Source of the DNA: Aphidius gifuensis
Taxonomy: Eukaryota > Arthropoda > Insecta > Hymenoptera > Braconidae
NCBI RefSeq assembly: GCF_014905175.1
Contig: NC_057788.1
Location: 6,696,001 to 6,760,000 of the forward strand
Direction: 5' to 3'
Length of the DNA stretch: 64,000 bases
Part shown: one piece after another, positions 23,701 to 36,534 of the stretch
Position numbering within the stretch: the stretch's first letter is position 1
Layout of the letters: every line of letters begins with the position of its first letter
Position numbers and translations under genes: made by a program
The notes under the pieces: model-generated
The model's database searches: none
What the model saw: the letters and a program-made list of their open reading frames with translations, nothing else
What the model was told of the DNA's origin: nothing

Positions 23701-26512
23701 ATTAGAACAACAAAATATACGTTTACGTGATACACTTGTTAAAATGCGTGATTTATCAGCTCATGAAAAACATGAATTTCAAAAATTACAAAAAGATCTT
23801 GATCAAAAAAAATCTGAAATACTTGAACTTGGAAGAACAAAAGAAAAATTATCAGCACGTGTTGAAGAAATGGAACATCAAATTGCTGATTTACAAGAAC
23901 AAGTTGATGCAGCACTTGGTGCTGAAGAAATGGTTGAAATGCTTGGTGAAAAAAAAATGACATTAGAAGAACGTGTATTAGAACTTGAAGAAGCTGTTTC
24001 TGATCTTGAAGCATTACAAGATATGTCTGATCAACTTGCTGAATCATCAAAAGAATTAGAACTTGAATTACGTGAAGAATTAGATTTAGCATTAGGTTCA
24101 GTACGTGATGCACAACGTCATAAAGAAGCAGCATTAGAAACACTTGCTGATCGTGAAACAACAATAACAAAATTTCGTGAATTAACAAGTCAATTACAAG
24201 AACAATGTTTACAGTTACAAAATCGTGTACAATCAAGTGAATCAATGCAATCTGGTGGTTCAGCTGATCAACAGCTAGCTGAAATACTTGATTTCCAAAA
24301 AACATTTGCTGAAACACGTGCACAAACAAAAGCTGTTGATTTAGAATTACGTAGACTTGAAACTGAAGAAGCAAGAAATCATGTTAAATATTTACTATCA
24401 TTTATGCCACCAACATTTATGATACGTGGTGGTGATAATGATGCAATATTAACTCTATTATTAATACCAAGAATGACACAAAAAACAGATATATTAATAT
24501 CACAAGTACGTGATAAATATCAAACAATTGAAAAAATTGATCGTTCATCATTACTAAAAGGACATACAGTTGATCAGTATACATTTAAATCACGTATATG
24601 TGGACATATGTATGCATTACAAACAGTATTAGGTTGTTTCGAATCATGCTTAAATACTTGTAGTCCAGATAATTTATTAAAAGTTGGAGCTGTTTATCCG
24701 GAAATGTTGGCACAAGAAAAATCATTAGATTTTTTCATTCAACTTGCTAAAAAAGATCAACTTGATGAAAATGTACCACTAGAAGGTATTGAAAAATGTT
24801 CATCATATTTTTCAACAATGTTTTCAGTGCTATTTGGTGAGTGTTCTGTGTCAATGTCAAATCAAGCTAAAATGGTTATGAATGGTACGAGAACATTATC
24901 ATGTATTTGTGATGCAATAACAACTGAAGCAATTGGTATTAAATGTCTTATTGATGGTGATTATGGTGATATTGGATTATTATTACAACATATTGAAACA
25001 AATTGTGAAGTTATACAACAACATTTAAATTCAGCAAGAAGAAGAGTACCACGTGATCAATTATTAAGTAGTAATATTATTAATCTTGGTCTTGATAATA
25101 ATTGGAGTGAACAATTTTCAGCTTGTTATCAAAATTCAATTAAAATAACAAAAACATTACAAGATTTATTAAAATCAGCATTACAAACAATAACAATTAG
25201 TGGTGATTTTGATACTGGTATTGATTCATCAAAATTAAAAGAAATGGCTGCAATATCAACTGAAAAAATATATGATACTGATGATCTTGGTCCAGTATCA
25301 ACAATTAAATCAAGTTTAATAACATTACAACAATTAGCTGCAAATCTTGCACAAAAAATGGCTGAATGTGAAAATGAACTTGCAATAACTGGACAAAATA
25401 TATTACCACAAAAAACTGATGATAATAATTTAATATCACCAATAAATATTAGATCACAAATTGTTAAAAAAGAATCTGAAGAAACTAAAATACTTGCTAG
25501 AAAATTAGAAACAAGAGATATTGATGTACGTGAAGTTAAAATAGCATTACGTGAAAAACAAGAAGAGCTATCAGAAATGTCATTGAGAAAAGAACTTGCT
25601 GAGAAAAAATTAGCAACACAACAGCATGAAAATGAAATGAATATTGAAAAACTTAAAAGAAAACTTGAAGAAGCACAAAATCAATTAAAAAGAAAAGAAA
25701 AAGAATTTGAAGAAACAATGGATCATTTACAAACAGATATTGATAGTCTTGAATCAGAACGTGGACAATTAAAAGAAAAATTAAAATCATATGGAAAAAA
25801 AACAACACCAATACCAGGTATACCATCATCTGTCAATGATGGAATAAATATACCAACAACACCTGGTGATAATACAACAACATCAAGTGCATCAATAAAT
25901 GTTACATCATCTGGACAATCAAGTCATGATAATCGTCTTCTTGTACAAGAAATATCAGCTTTAAAAGAAGCATTAAATAATGAAAATCGTTTAAAACAAA
26001 AATTATTATCTGAATCATTAAAAAATAAACTTGATGCACTTGATCCAATACCAATAATAGCACCAGTTAAACAAGTTGATGATAAAATACAATTATTACA
26101 ACAAAAAAGAAATAAACTTATTAAAGAAATACATAATACAATTGTATTTCCAAAAATACCAGATTTAACAAAAAATAATAAACATTCAGATGAAATTGAA
26201 CCACCAGTTATTGAAAAAATATCACCAGCATATGAAATTATTAAAAGACAATTATTAATTAAAGAATTAGGTAAAAAAGTTGAAGATCTTAATAATGAAA
26301 TATGTCAAGTTAAAATAACAAGAACAATGGGTGGACAAGCACCAACTAATTTTGGTATATTTCCATGTCCTGAAATGGCATCAGCAATGAGAGAAAAAAA
26401 ACAAATAATTGCTGCACAGATTAATATTCCATACAATGGACCAAATTGTGTGCAATCAGTTAATGTTGGAACAAATGAATTACGTCAACTTCATTCACTC
26501 TTAACTTACTAA
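20780..26512 (+). CDS. DCTN1: dynactin subunit 1 (p150/Glued)
   Basis: Eight exons, 20780-20956, 21049-21191, 21325-21357, 21770-21823, 22063-22225, 22426-22488, 23066-23209 and 23273-26512, join in frame to about 1338 residues (fly Glued is about 1265). Residues 5-75 are a CAP-Gly domain (GHPSFAAGKWIGVILDEP, GKNNGTV, then ENHGMFVRP). A basic, serine-rich linker spans about 107-211 and is encoded by small exons. The long coiled coil 1 lies at about 260-610 (LQRELQRARQEARDAQQEKG), then the dynactin core (EARNHVKYLLSFMPPTFMIR) and a second coiled coil near 990-1080. It is the arm of dynactin, binding microtubules through CAP-Gly and dynein intermediate chain through coiled coil 1. The last exon carries about 80% of the coding length. 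The 33-, 54- and 63-base exons are multiples of three and could be skipped without a frameshift. Confidence 0.95.
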
Positions 26513-27436
26513 AGACTCGAAAAAAAATATTATACATAAAATAATAACAATAATAATAATCATATTTATAATAAAATTAAAAAAAAAAAAAACATTGCTA
26601 ATTAATTTGATAGAAAATTTAATTAATTAACAAAAATTTGCAATTTTTTTTTTTTTCATTTAGTTGCAATTTAAAATAAAAAAAAATATTTATTTTAATA
26701 ATACTCTATCCAATTAGTTCACAAAAATATAAAAATAATTTTTGTGTTATTTGGAAACTTTAGTTAATTTTAAAAAATTAATATTATTATTTTTTCAAAA
26801 CCAGTTCTTTTTTTGTTTTTCAGACGTTAGTTTGATGTGATTAACATGATGTTTAAATTGTATTTGTTTGTAATATATAATGTAATTAAAATTTATGCAT
26901 AAAAAAAAAAGAAAAAAAAAAACGATTATTTAATTTTCCATAACAAAATGATCCAACAATTAATTATCATTTAAAATAAAAAAAAGGCAAAAAAGATGAT
27001 AAATTTTTTTCGAAATAACTGTTGATCTTTCACAAGTTTCTTTGACAGAAATAAATATTAATAGTAAAATAGCTTTCATCATAGTGTCTCAAAATAGTTA
27101 TTCATCTATTGACTCATTATTTTTTAACTTAAATTATTTTCAATTGTAAAAATAACTTGAAAAATAAAAAATAAAAAAAAACAAATTTGCCTTTTTTTTT
27201 ATTTTTTCGAAACAAATATTTCTTTGGCATCCAATAAGATCATTTACCTCACGATAATATGAGTTTATAAATACATGATAGATGAAAAACAAGAGCATAG
27301 TACAATTATTATTAATAGAGACGAATGAGGGGCATGAGGGGGAGGAACATTTTCAAAAACTTACAATAATCTTTTTATGAATTAAATCTGCTGAATATTT
27401 TTTAATATGAAATAATGAGTAAGTCAATTAATGTCA

Positions 27437-27471
<35 letters not shown>

Positions 27472-30400
27472 CAATAATAATAATATTAATAATAATCATA
27501 ATAATAATAATTGTTGTGTATTTATATGTATGTACATATATGTATCCACAAGATTTTACAAACACATACATACATTTTATTAATTTTTTTTTTGTATTTC
27601 TTTAGCAGCAAGTGCATGTGTAACATTTGTTTGTTTAATTATAATTTCACGAATTATATTATCATTTTTTAATTTTGTTGTATTTTTTTTTTTTTTATAT
27701 TTTACACTAAAATTTGTTTTTAATGTTTATGCACTTTCTTGTTTCTTCAATTTAATTTGTTGAAAAGAATTTTACTTTTTTTTTTTTTCTTCAATAATAT
27801 TGAGTTTATTTATTTTTTTTTTTTGTTATTTGTTTATTATTATTTAGTTTTTTTTTTTTTTTGTTTTATTTTTTCTATAATGTTATCAACTAATTTTTAT
27901 ACATTCATACTGAAGTACACTTTCACATTATTTCATGCACACGACAAAAATTCATTTAGTTCATTTAATTCATTTGCTACTTCATTTCAACATTCCACAC
28001 ACATTATTCATTTTATTTATAATAATTATTATTTAATTAATAATTATTTCTCATACACGATTTAGATTTTTTCTTATATTTATATTTCCTTTCGGCTTTG
28101 TTTTTCATTTTTTTTTTTCGTGTTCACATGATTAATTATATATATAAAAAAAAAGTGAAATAAAATAAAAACGTAATTGTTTTTGTTGTCAATTTAAATT
28201 TAATTATGATATTTTTTTTTAACTGGATTATTTGGTTTTTAACCAAAATTAAAAAAAAAAAAACAAAAAAACAATTTCTAGGATATATGAAATTCTTAAT
28301 TCTAGTGCCGTTTATTTTTGTTAATAAAATAATAAGACTGACTTATTCAAATTGGAGATAATTATATTTTTTTTTTCCTATCATTCGGTGTGTTTCGTTA
28401 TTTAATTGTTTTTGATAAAAAAAAAAAAAACCTGCCACTACCTTTGTCTTGTCTTCGCCACACATCCTGGCCAGAAATTATCAGTGTTTTTTAAATTTAT
28501 TTTATTTAATTTATAAAAAGAAAAAAAGCTATATTTTTCCACTCGTTTTTTGTTGATTGATAAACAACCAAATTTAAAGAATGTCGTTAATAATTTTATG
28601 ATAATCATATTACACATTTCACACACACATATTCGTATATCACTTGCCGCATTGAACTTTGATGACACGTTGCGAACTTGAACTGTTTTTCTTTTTTAAT
28701 TATTTTCTTTCTTTCTCTCTTTTTTGTTTTAAATATTTTTTATCACTCGTTTTAACTTGACATTTTATTTTTCACATTCATTTATATAAATTGTTGTAAA
28801 TTTTTTTAATAATTGTCTTTAATATTACATTGAAAAACACAAATTTCACTCAACCATTTTTCTTTTTTATTATTATTACTATCATTATTTTTTTCTTTTT
28901 TAAATATATATAAACAAATTAATCGTGGATATTTTTTTTTTTTTTCTAATAGGTATTTGTAACAAAGTGAAGACTACATTTGTTTTCAAGCGATTAATTG
29001 AGTGGATAGAAAAAATTAAAGATGCATGTTAATAATGCATAAGAAAAAAATTGATTAGAAAAAAAAAAAATAAAAATATATGAACGAATGAATGAATGAT
29101 GTAGCCGAGTGAATATTTATCATCTAAGTTTGTTTTTTTTTTTCTTGTTTATATTATTTTTGTACCAAAATGTAGTGTAGTTTGATTTCTGATTTTAATT
29201 AATTTTTTAAAAAAAATTTATTTATCATCCATATCCGTATCTTATAAAAAAAAAAAAAAAACAAACAAAACGCAATAATTACTTGGATTTTTTTTTTGTT
29301 TTGCGTTTTAATAATTTTTTTTTCTTTTTATTATTATATTTTGTTATAATTTTTAAATGTTTTTTTTTTTTTAAATATACTTTAATTATGCATTGTTCCT
29401 TGATTGTTCTTCGTGTGACCCCTTTACGCACGGTTGGTTGATTGGGTTAACTGGGTATATGTATCAATTTGGATATTGATACCACTGCGATCGCATTTGG
29501 ATTTGGTGCTATCACACGGAGTTAGAATGTTTAAGGCGCTCCTGTAACAAATTCGAAGAGACGACCAAATCACAATGAGGGTATTTACAAAATTTTAAAA
29601 TTTATTATTATTTTTTTGTTTGTTTCTTTTGTAAATTGATATATATCATTCTGGGCATTGCCAGGAAATTATCTAAAGATCCATAATTAATTCGCAAATT
29701 AATTCACTCATGCTTTAGTCATGCTTACAAATTTTATAGAATAAAAAATACATATTATAAAAATAGACCAAAAGTAAGATCACTGACAGTGCCCCGAAAA
29801 TTTATAATAGAACCGAAAGATAATTTTTATGCATAAATAATATTTAAAAAACAAATTAAAAATATATAAGAAAAATTAAGAGTGGTACTTTACTAGCCAG
29901 GTGTGGACGAAGGTGTTCAAGAACAGAAATTCGAATCCTTAATTTACACATTTTTTTTATCTTCTATTTAGCATGTTAAAGAAGAGATAAAAACAAAATA
30001 AATAATCCTTGAAAAATCCCGTTGATCAGTGGTCAAGACACAGAAAAAAAAATTGATAGAAGAAAATAAATTTGTAGTGGCGGTTTTCATCAGATTAAAA
30101 CACACGAATAAAGCCAGATAATATATTATTTATATTTTTAATTGTTCCTTGTTTTTCCATAAATTTCAGAATATATAAATTTTGTTGTTTTCTTGTATAT
30201 AAATTCTCGAGGGATAATGTCATTGAATTTTTAGCATTTCTTGAGAGTAACTTCAACAGGTCGAGATATTTTTTTCATGTCATTTGCTGTTGATGATAAT
30301 TTTAATTTTTTTAAAAACACATTTTACCGTTTAACAAAATTTTTCATATGTATTTATATATTTAAATATAAATACATATATAAATTAAATGTAATTTATT

Positions 30401-30816
30401 TTATTTATACTAGCTGTGACTGGGAGTAACTTTTCACTGGTTGTTATTTGTTTTTCGTCAAATATTTCATACGGCTTGTCTGGACCACTCAATGTCCAAA
30501 AAAAAAAATTTATTCACGTAAATGAAATCAATAATTTTCTACTCAATGTAATGATTACTAATGAACAATGAATTTAAAAATGATTGTTGAGAGAAAATAT
30601 ATATTATAACGGTGGTGGTCCGGTGAAGCCGTCATGTGTGTTTTTTTTTTGTTTATCGTTATCAAAGAGTGTGAAGTAGATGAAATATAAAGACAAAAAA
30701 AAATAGATAGATAAAGCCAAAATAAGAAGAAAAAAATAATAGTTAATATACGTAAATATATACATGTATATGTGTAGAAATGAAAATGTTGTAGAAAGAC
30801 GAAAGTGAAAATATAT
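26513..30816. other. AT-rich intergenic and 3' UTR region
   Basis: This gap between the convergent dynactin and CK1-alpha genes is mostly long T and A tracts. Apart from the island at 29.4-29.6 kb and scattered poly(A)-type signals after 26.5 kb (for example AATAAAATT near 26568), I see nothing supportable. The flanks probably hold the 3' UTRs of both genes. Confidence 0.5.
29424..29541 (-). other. exon-like island, possible alternative CK1-alpha 3' exon
   Basis: In an otherwise very AT-rich stretch this segment has near-balanced composition. On the minus strand it follows a TTTGTTACAG acceptor-like site and is open for 38 codons (SALNILTPCDSTKSKCD...) to a TAA at 29424. It lies downstream of the CK1-alpha stop on the same strand. 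The visible in-frame donors in the last CK1-alpha exon have the wrong phase for this frame, so it may instead be a conserved 3' UTR element or an independent RNA. Confidence 0.3.
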
Positions 30817-33284
30817 TTAGATAAGATCTATCGATTCTCTGGCCCTGACAGCCTGTGCGTTGGCTTCAGTAGTTGTCTGCTGACCTTGTCCAGTTGTTCC
30901 AGGCAATGCTGTTGCTGCAACACCAGGAACAGTACCTGATACAGATGTACCAATTTTTTGTTTCAACATCGTCCAGTCAAATGTGTAATCATATTGATGA
31001 TTCAAGGTACGGAACAAAATTCGGAAGAGTTGACGTAGGTACATGTAGTCGGGACTTTCATCAAAACGAAGACCTTTTGTATAATTTATGTACATTGCAA
31101 ATTCTGCTGGAAAACCCTGAAAAAATAATAAAATTATTATTATAATAATAGCAATAAATAATAATGATACTTCAAGGTATTATCTTTCTATTGTTCCAGC
31201 AATATAATAACAGTTTATTTAAACTTTCTTTCTTTCTTTCATCATAGCTTCTTGAAATAATTATTTTATCTATTGTTTTTATTTTATTTTTTTTTTTGCT
31301 TCAAAGACAATTGACCGTTTTGTTGTGTTGAATTATTATTATTATATTTAGTTATTTTTAACTGTGTTAAATGACAAACGCTCCTCAAATTTTGCTTATT
31401 TTATTGAAAGAAAAAAAACCTGACTATGCATAAAGAAAAAAAAAAAATGATGGACTCTACCAATTGGTTTAAAAAATACAACAGTTGGAAATTAAAAAAA
31501 AATTTGAGCAATTCAAGGATAAACTACTTTTCAATGGTTCAAGGCTGTATGTGAATTTATATTTCCTCATCCAGTTTTAAATGATTGTAAATTGATAGTT
31601 GTGTAATGATTTTATTACTGGCTAAACTAAATTTAATTTATAAACTATTTTTAGAGTAATAAAAGAAATGATTTTTAAATTTACCTTGCAGAGTACTTCA
31701 ACAGGCGTTGACATTTTTTTTTCACTGATTTTTTCATATTTTTGTTTTTTAGTTGCAGCTTTGAGACCTTGCCAAGGTAATGAGCCACGATTAAAGTACA
31801 TTAACACATAACCAAGTGATTCCATATCATCACGACGACTTTGTTCAATTCCCAAATGAGCATTTATTGATGCATATCTAGCTGTACCTGTTAAATTTTT
31901 GTCTTCACGATAAAGTATGTGAGATCTTGTACGACTATCTCGAAACTTTTTAGCTAAACCAAAATCAATGATGAAAAGCTGCAAGATATTAATATAAATT
32001 TCATTATAAATATCAATTAAATCATAACATTGTTTAAATATTTTTCTTTTTGCTTTTTAAATACTTGCCTTGTTACAATGACGACCAATTCCCATTAAAA
32101 AATTATCTGGTTTAATATCTCTGTGAATAAAATGTTTGCAATGTACATATTCAATTCTTCCTATCATTTGATCAGCCAACATTAGAACTGTTTTAATGGT
32201 AAATCTTCGAGAACAAAATGTGAATAGATCTTCCAATGATGGACCAAGTAAATCCATCACAAGTACATTCCAATCTCTCTCCTGTCCATACCTAATATTC
32301 AATATTTAAAATGAATAAACAAAAGACAAAAAGGAAATATAATAATAAAAAAAGAGAAAGGCTAAAGAAATAAAAAAAAAAAAATCAACAACTCATAAAT
32401 AGAATAAAGATTATTTTGAATCCATAATTACCAGCGTATGTGTGGTATACCAATACCACCATTAAGAATTTTGTATAATTTTGATTCATAAAGCAATTGT
32501 GGATGACGTGCTCGTATGTTTTCCAATTTAACAGCAACTTCCTATTGTTTTTAAAAATAAAAATTAAACATTTAAAAATAATAAAATAATATTTACACAT
32601 TAACTTAATTAATTAATCTCAATAATATATCATCATTTTATAATAAAAAAAAAAAAAAATAGATAATAAAATAACTGAAATCATTAACCATGACTAAAAG
32701 CAAACAATGAAATTTCTTTCTTTCACATTTAATAATTTATATATCAAAACAAAAAAAAAAAAAATCTAACAAGTCTGTTTTGTTAATTACATAGTCAAAT
32801 GATTTACCAAGTTGATGTATTTTTTTGTTTGTTTTATCGTTAATAATATATATCAAGTAACAAGATTTTTTTAAATATAAAAATAAGAAATATAATAACA
32901 GTAAATAAATCAACAAGATGCTCTGGATTTACAGACGTCAAATAAAGATTAGTATAATAATAATAAATAAAAAAAAAAATATAAATTGATAATAAAAATA
33001 AATATTGAGTTGATAAAAAAACTTAATGATGATTTAATTATGTTGTTAATGATTTAGAGTTATATATACATATCTCAAAAAAGCTGTATGTATAAAAAAG
33101 ACAAGAAAAAAAAATACTAGTAACTATGGTAAGTCAAAGTAAACGGTATTCTCACCTCGCCATTGGAAATGTTGATGCCAAGATAAATGTCGCCAAATGA
33201 TCCTGATCCAATTTTCCTCAAAAGCCGGTACTTTCCACCAACGACAAATTCAGATTTACCAAGCGGTCCAACAAGCATCGCCAT
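30817..33284 (-). CDS. CkIalpha: casein kinase I alpha (array copy A, evident orthologue)
   Basis: Five minus-strand exons, 33284-33156, 32541-32432, 32291-32069, 31978-31685 and 31116-30817, give about 351 residues. All kinase motifs are present: glycine loop GSGSFG at 26-31, VAVK lysine K48, HRDIKPDN at 136-143, DFG at 159-161, and the CK1 SIN motif (ARYASINAHLGIEQSRRDD). It is very like fly and human CK1-alpha, a Ser/Thr kinase that primes beta-catenin and Ci/Gli for degradation in Wnt and Hedgehog signalling and acts in the cell cycle and clock. The C-terminal tail (TVPGVAATALPGTTGQG...) is Gly/Thr/Ala-rich. Intron 3 starts with GC (AAG/GCAAGT), a GC-AG intron shared with two of the downstream copies. 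It has the same five-exon layout as copies B, C and D. Confidence 0.95.
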
Positions 33285-33794
33285 GATTCCTGTCTATTTT
33301 TTTCACGACCTCAAAGTTCGAAGTAGTAACCAATAAATCCAGTCACCAACAAAACACGCACACTCAATTTTTTTTTTTTTTTTTTTTTCTCTTTTTTCTC
33401 CCGTTCAGTTACTGCCTCGCCTACGTGGTTCTATGATTTTTATTCTGCCTCAGGTCTTGAGCAGAAAAAAAAAAAAAAAAAAATTATAATGATAATAATA
33501 ATAATAATGAAAAATATCCTTTTTGACAAACGTGTTTCCCCAATCTTTCCAGCACGGAGAACACACGAAAAAAAAAAATATATTTATATAAAAAAAAAAA
33601 AAGAAAATGTGTTGAGAAAAAAAAAAAAAAAGATTATAAAATAAATTTTCTTATTATAAAAAGGACATGAAAAATGACTCACTTCAGTATGAAGCTATTC
33701 TATTGTATTTGTTTTGTCATTGGTTGATACTTTTGTATTTGTATTTTCATTGGCTCATGCATAATGTACATCGAGTCACGATCGAGTATCGACT

Positions 33795-33810
33795 AATCGA
33801 ATATTCGATT
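33795..33810. promoter_or_regulatory. 16-bp perfect palindrome AATCGAATATTCGATT
   Basis: This self-complementary 16-mer lies about 510 bases upstream of the CK1-alpha start, within an ATCGA-rich block (ATCGAGTCACGATCGAGTATC). It has the look of a dimeric factor site, but the factor is unknown. Confidence 0.35.
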
Positions 33811-34647
33811 GCGGCCATTTAACTTAATCAGAATTACCAACTGTGGAAATATAAAATTACTGGATAAGGCTGAATTTAAAAAACGTAAAATAATTGTGCT
33901 AATTGTTTTTTGTTATAAAAAAATTATTTTAGAAAAAAACTGGATTTAATATTAAGTGAAAATTTATAATTTTTGAAATCATTTTTAATTAAGTCGATAA
34001 ACATGATTTTAGTTGGTAAATATACTTTCTTTACTCAAAATAAAAAATCCTTAACAAGATAAATATTAAAATGAATAAAAAATTATAAATAATTGAAATA
34101 ATAATATTAATTTTAGTAAAAAAAAAATTATTGAAACTGTTTAAAATTGAAAATTGCCTTGTTTTTTTTTTTACTTATTTAAATTTATTTATATTAATAT
34201 TATTAATCTAATTTTATTCTTCAAGTTTTTTGTGTAATTTAAATTTAGAAATTTAGCTATTGTTTAGTAATTTTCATTTTTTACAATTGGTTACTCTGTT
34301 GACTCTGATTGGGCTAAATGGCGAGGAGCGCGAATATTTGCAACACGCGGTTGTATTTTAAAAACATTAGAAATCATTTAAATTTTCTCACTTACAGAAT
34401 AAATTAATTTCATGGTTATTCAAATTATAGAGCAATAATCCTACAATGATATTGATTCAAGTCCCGATTAATTAAAAAATTGAAAAACAATAAAAACAGT
34501 TGGAATTTAGATAAGTAACTTATCGAATAATTTTACATTGATGTAATTTAAATATTGGAGCAATAATTTCACGAAATTTATTTCGTAAAATATGATTTTA
34601 AAAAATGAGGCTTTTAGCAAAAAAAATACTGAGTTTCATGTCCACTC

Positions 34648-34804
34648 TAGTGGGAATATTTATCCACTTTTTACACTATCTTTTTTCAAACGAAAAAATA
34701 GAGAAACTCTTTGCTTTTTCATTGGAAAAAAAAGGCGATGAAAATGTCCAAGTTTTCTTTACTTATGGCTCAATTTTGGAGAAAGTGGATAAATATTTTC
34801 ACTA
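34648..34804. repeat. 157-bp imperfect foldback
   Basis: TAGTGGGAATATTTATCCAC at 34648 pairs with the reverse complement of the end at 34804 (about 20 of 23 bases match). The interior is low-complexity, with a second weak pairing of TTTTTCATTGG with its complement. It may be a small MITE. Confidence 0.45.
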
Positions 34805-36534
34805 AGACAGGTCAAGTTAAATTAAAAAAAAATAAAAATAATAATCAAAATTCTTGTACAATAAAAGATTTATTTTATTCTATGGCTCCTGGATTATAAT
34901 ATATTCTACAACTGAAACTGTAAATATACAGCACTGTAGCCAGAGAATAACATTCTCATAAAAAGAACACGATCGCGCAAGCGGACGAACAGTCTCGTGA
35001 AATAAAAAAGAACGGGAAAAAAAAAAAGAAAGAAACAGTCACAAAAAATAATAATACTCAGCCAAATATTTGTTGTACATACAAGATGGTTAATCCGTTG
35101 CTTGGGAAATTTAATTTTATAATAATAACAATATTCCTTAGTGTTGAAAAATCACAATTTTTTTTTTTTTTTACTTGACTTTGATCACTTTGTTCCAATG
35201 ACTAAGTTATTAGAAGAACACAGTAGGGAAAATAATAATAAAATAAAAAAACAAAAAAAAAAAAAAAATAAATAAATATATATATTACAATCGCGACCGA
35301 AGCCAAAATATGTTGGGCGGCCTCAGGTCGTCTACCACACTACTTGTCGTTTTTGATGACCGTTCTTGAGCCGTCTTTACTCGTCTATCTCACTTTCTTT
35401 GTAGTCGCAAAACGACGATTATTTCCACACATATACATATATAAATAATATATATAACAACACAAATGATCACAGCTGAAATATGCTGAAAAGACTTAGT
35501 CTGGCGAAAGTCACTAGTAACAAGTTATATCGTTACAGATCCCACCAATGCATCGACATTTTTATACTCTTCTTTAGGCTGGACGACGACGACGACACAA
35601 CGAGTTATATATGTATACTTGTCTCAATTTTATATTTAATTTAATATAAAAAAAAATAAAAGAGTTATAAAAGAAGGAAAAAAAAAAAAACAAAATAGAG
35701 GGAGAAAGAAAAGTTATTGGTAAAATATATTAATGAGTATTTGGAACGGGATAAAAACGAACAACAGTTAAAAAAAATATGACGGACTCACTGGCACTCG
35801 CGAATCACCAGGTTGGTGATATGAGAACCGCCTCAAGAAGACTGGGAGGGTTGGGTGGAAAAAATAGAAAGAGAGAGAAAGAGATAAAATGATGACTTGA
35901 AAATCGAGACTCTTTCGATGGTAACCGAGAAGTTAAAAAATGGGCACGGGGTATGGAAACAATGGCGGTGATGTTGAAATAGATATATATATATTTACCG
36001 AGTGAGTTTATTATAGAACGGAAGTGATGTTACACGCCATCATATTGCCAAGCCTTAATTTGATTGGTTGATTTTTTTTATAGTACAGCGAGAATATAGC
36101 TGATAGTCAGTTACGATTATTAAATATTATGGGGAATTTTGGAGATTCGAAATTATGGAATTTCGATGGAGCTATGAATTTTTTAAATTCAATTAATATT
36201 ACTATGAAATATAAATGCAATTTGTATTAATATTAATTGCAATTGATGGTTTAAATTTGAATGAATTAGAAATTTGAAGATATAATTTGATTGATAAATT
36301 GGTAATGTAGCTTGTTGATGATACAAAACCGATTACTGCTCAAAGGATTTCGATTTTGGCAACAAAGTATTAACAACAAAAATTTAGGATCAAAGAACTT
36401 TTTTTTTTTTTATAAAAAAAGTCCATAGTAATATTCGAGAAAATATAAATGATATATTTTTATGTACGACTTGAAACACGGTATAACAATTTTTGGAGAT
36501 TTATGTTCGGAAATGTTAAGTAGCCTAGTTAAAA

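Larger units (their letters stand above)
33285..36534. other. spacer between kinase copies A and B; likely copy A promoter/5' UTR
   Basis: There is no coding gene. Islands of more balanced sequence at about 33400-33460, 33760-33830, 35290-35420 and 35800-35990 stand out from A/T runs and probably hold promoter or untranslated exons of copy A. A GAC trinucleotide run lies near 35580. Two inverted repeats are listed separately. Confidence 0.4.

Noticed and set aside
23739..24374. 211-codon minus-strand open frame
   Set aside because: Antisense shadow of the dynactin coiled coil; Leu/Val/Gln-rich with no family match.
27739..28065. 108-codon Phe-rich open frame
   Set aside because: Made of poly-T tracts; no credible protein composition.
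29880..29950. possible tRNA around an AAATTCGAATCC T-loop-like string
   Set aside because: I could not form acceptor, D and anticodon stems around it.
34605..34899. two overlapping open frames between kinase copies A and B
   Set aside because: They cross the small foldback and are explained by it; composition is Lys/Phe-rich noise.
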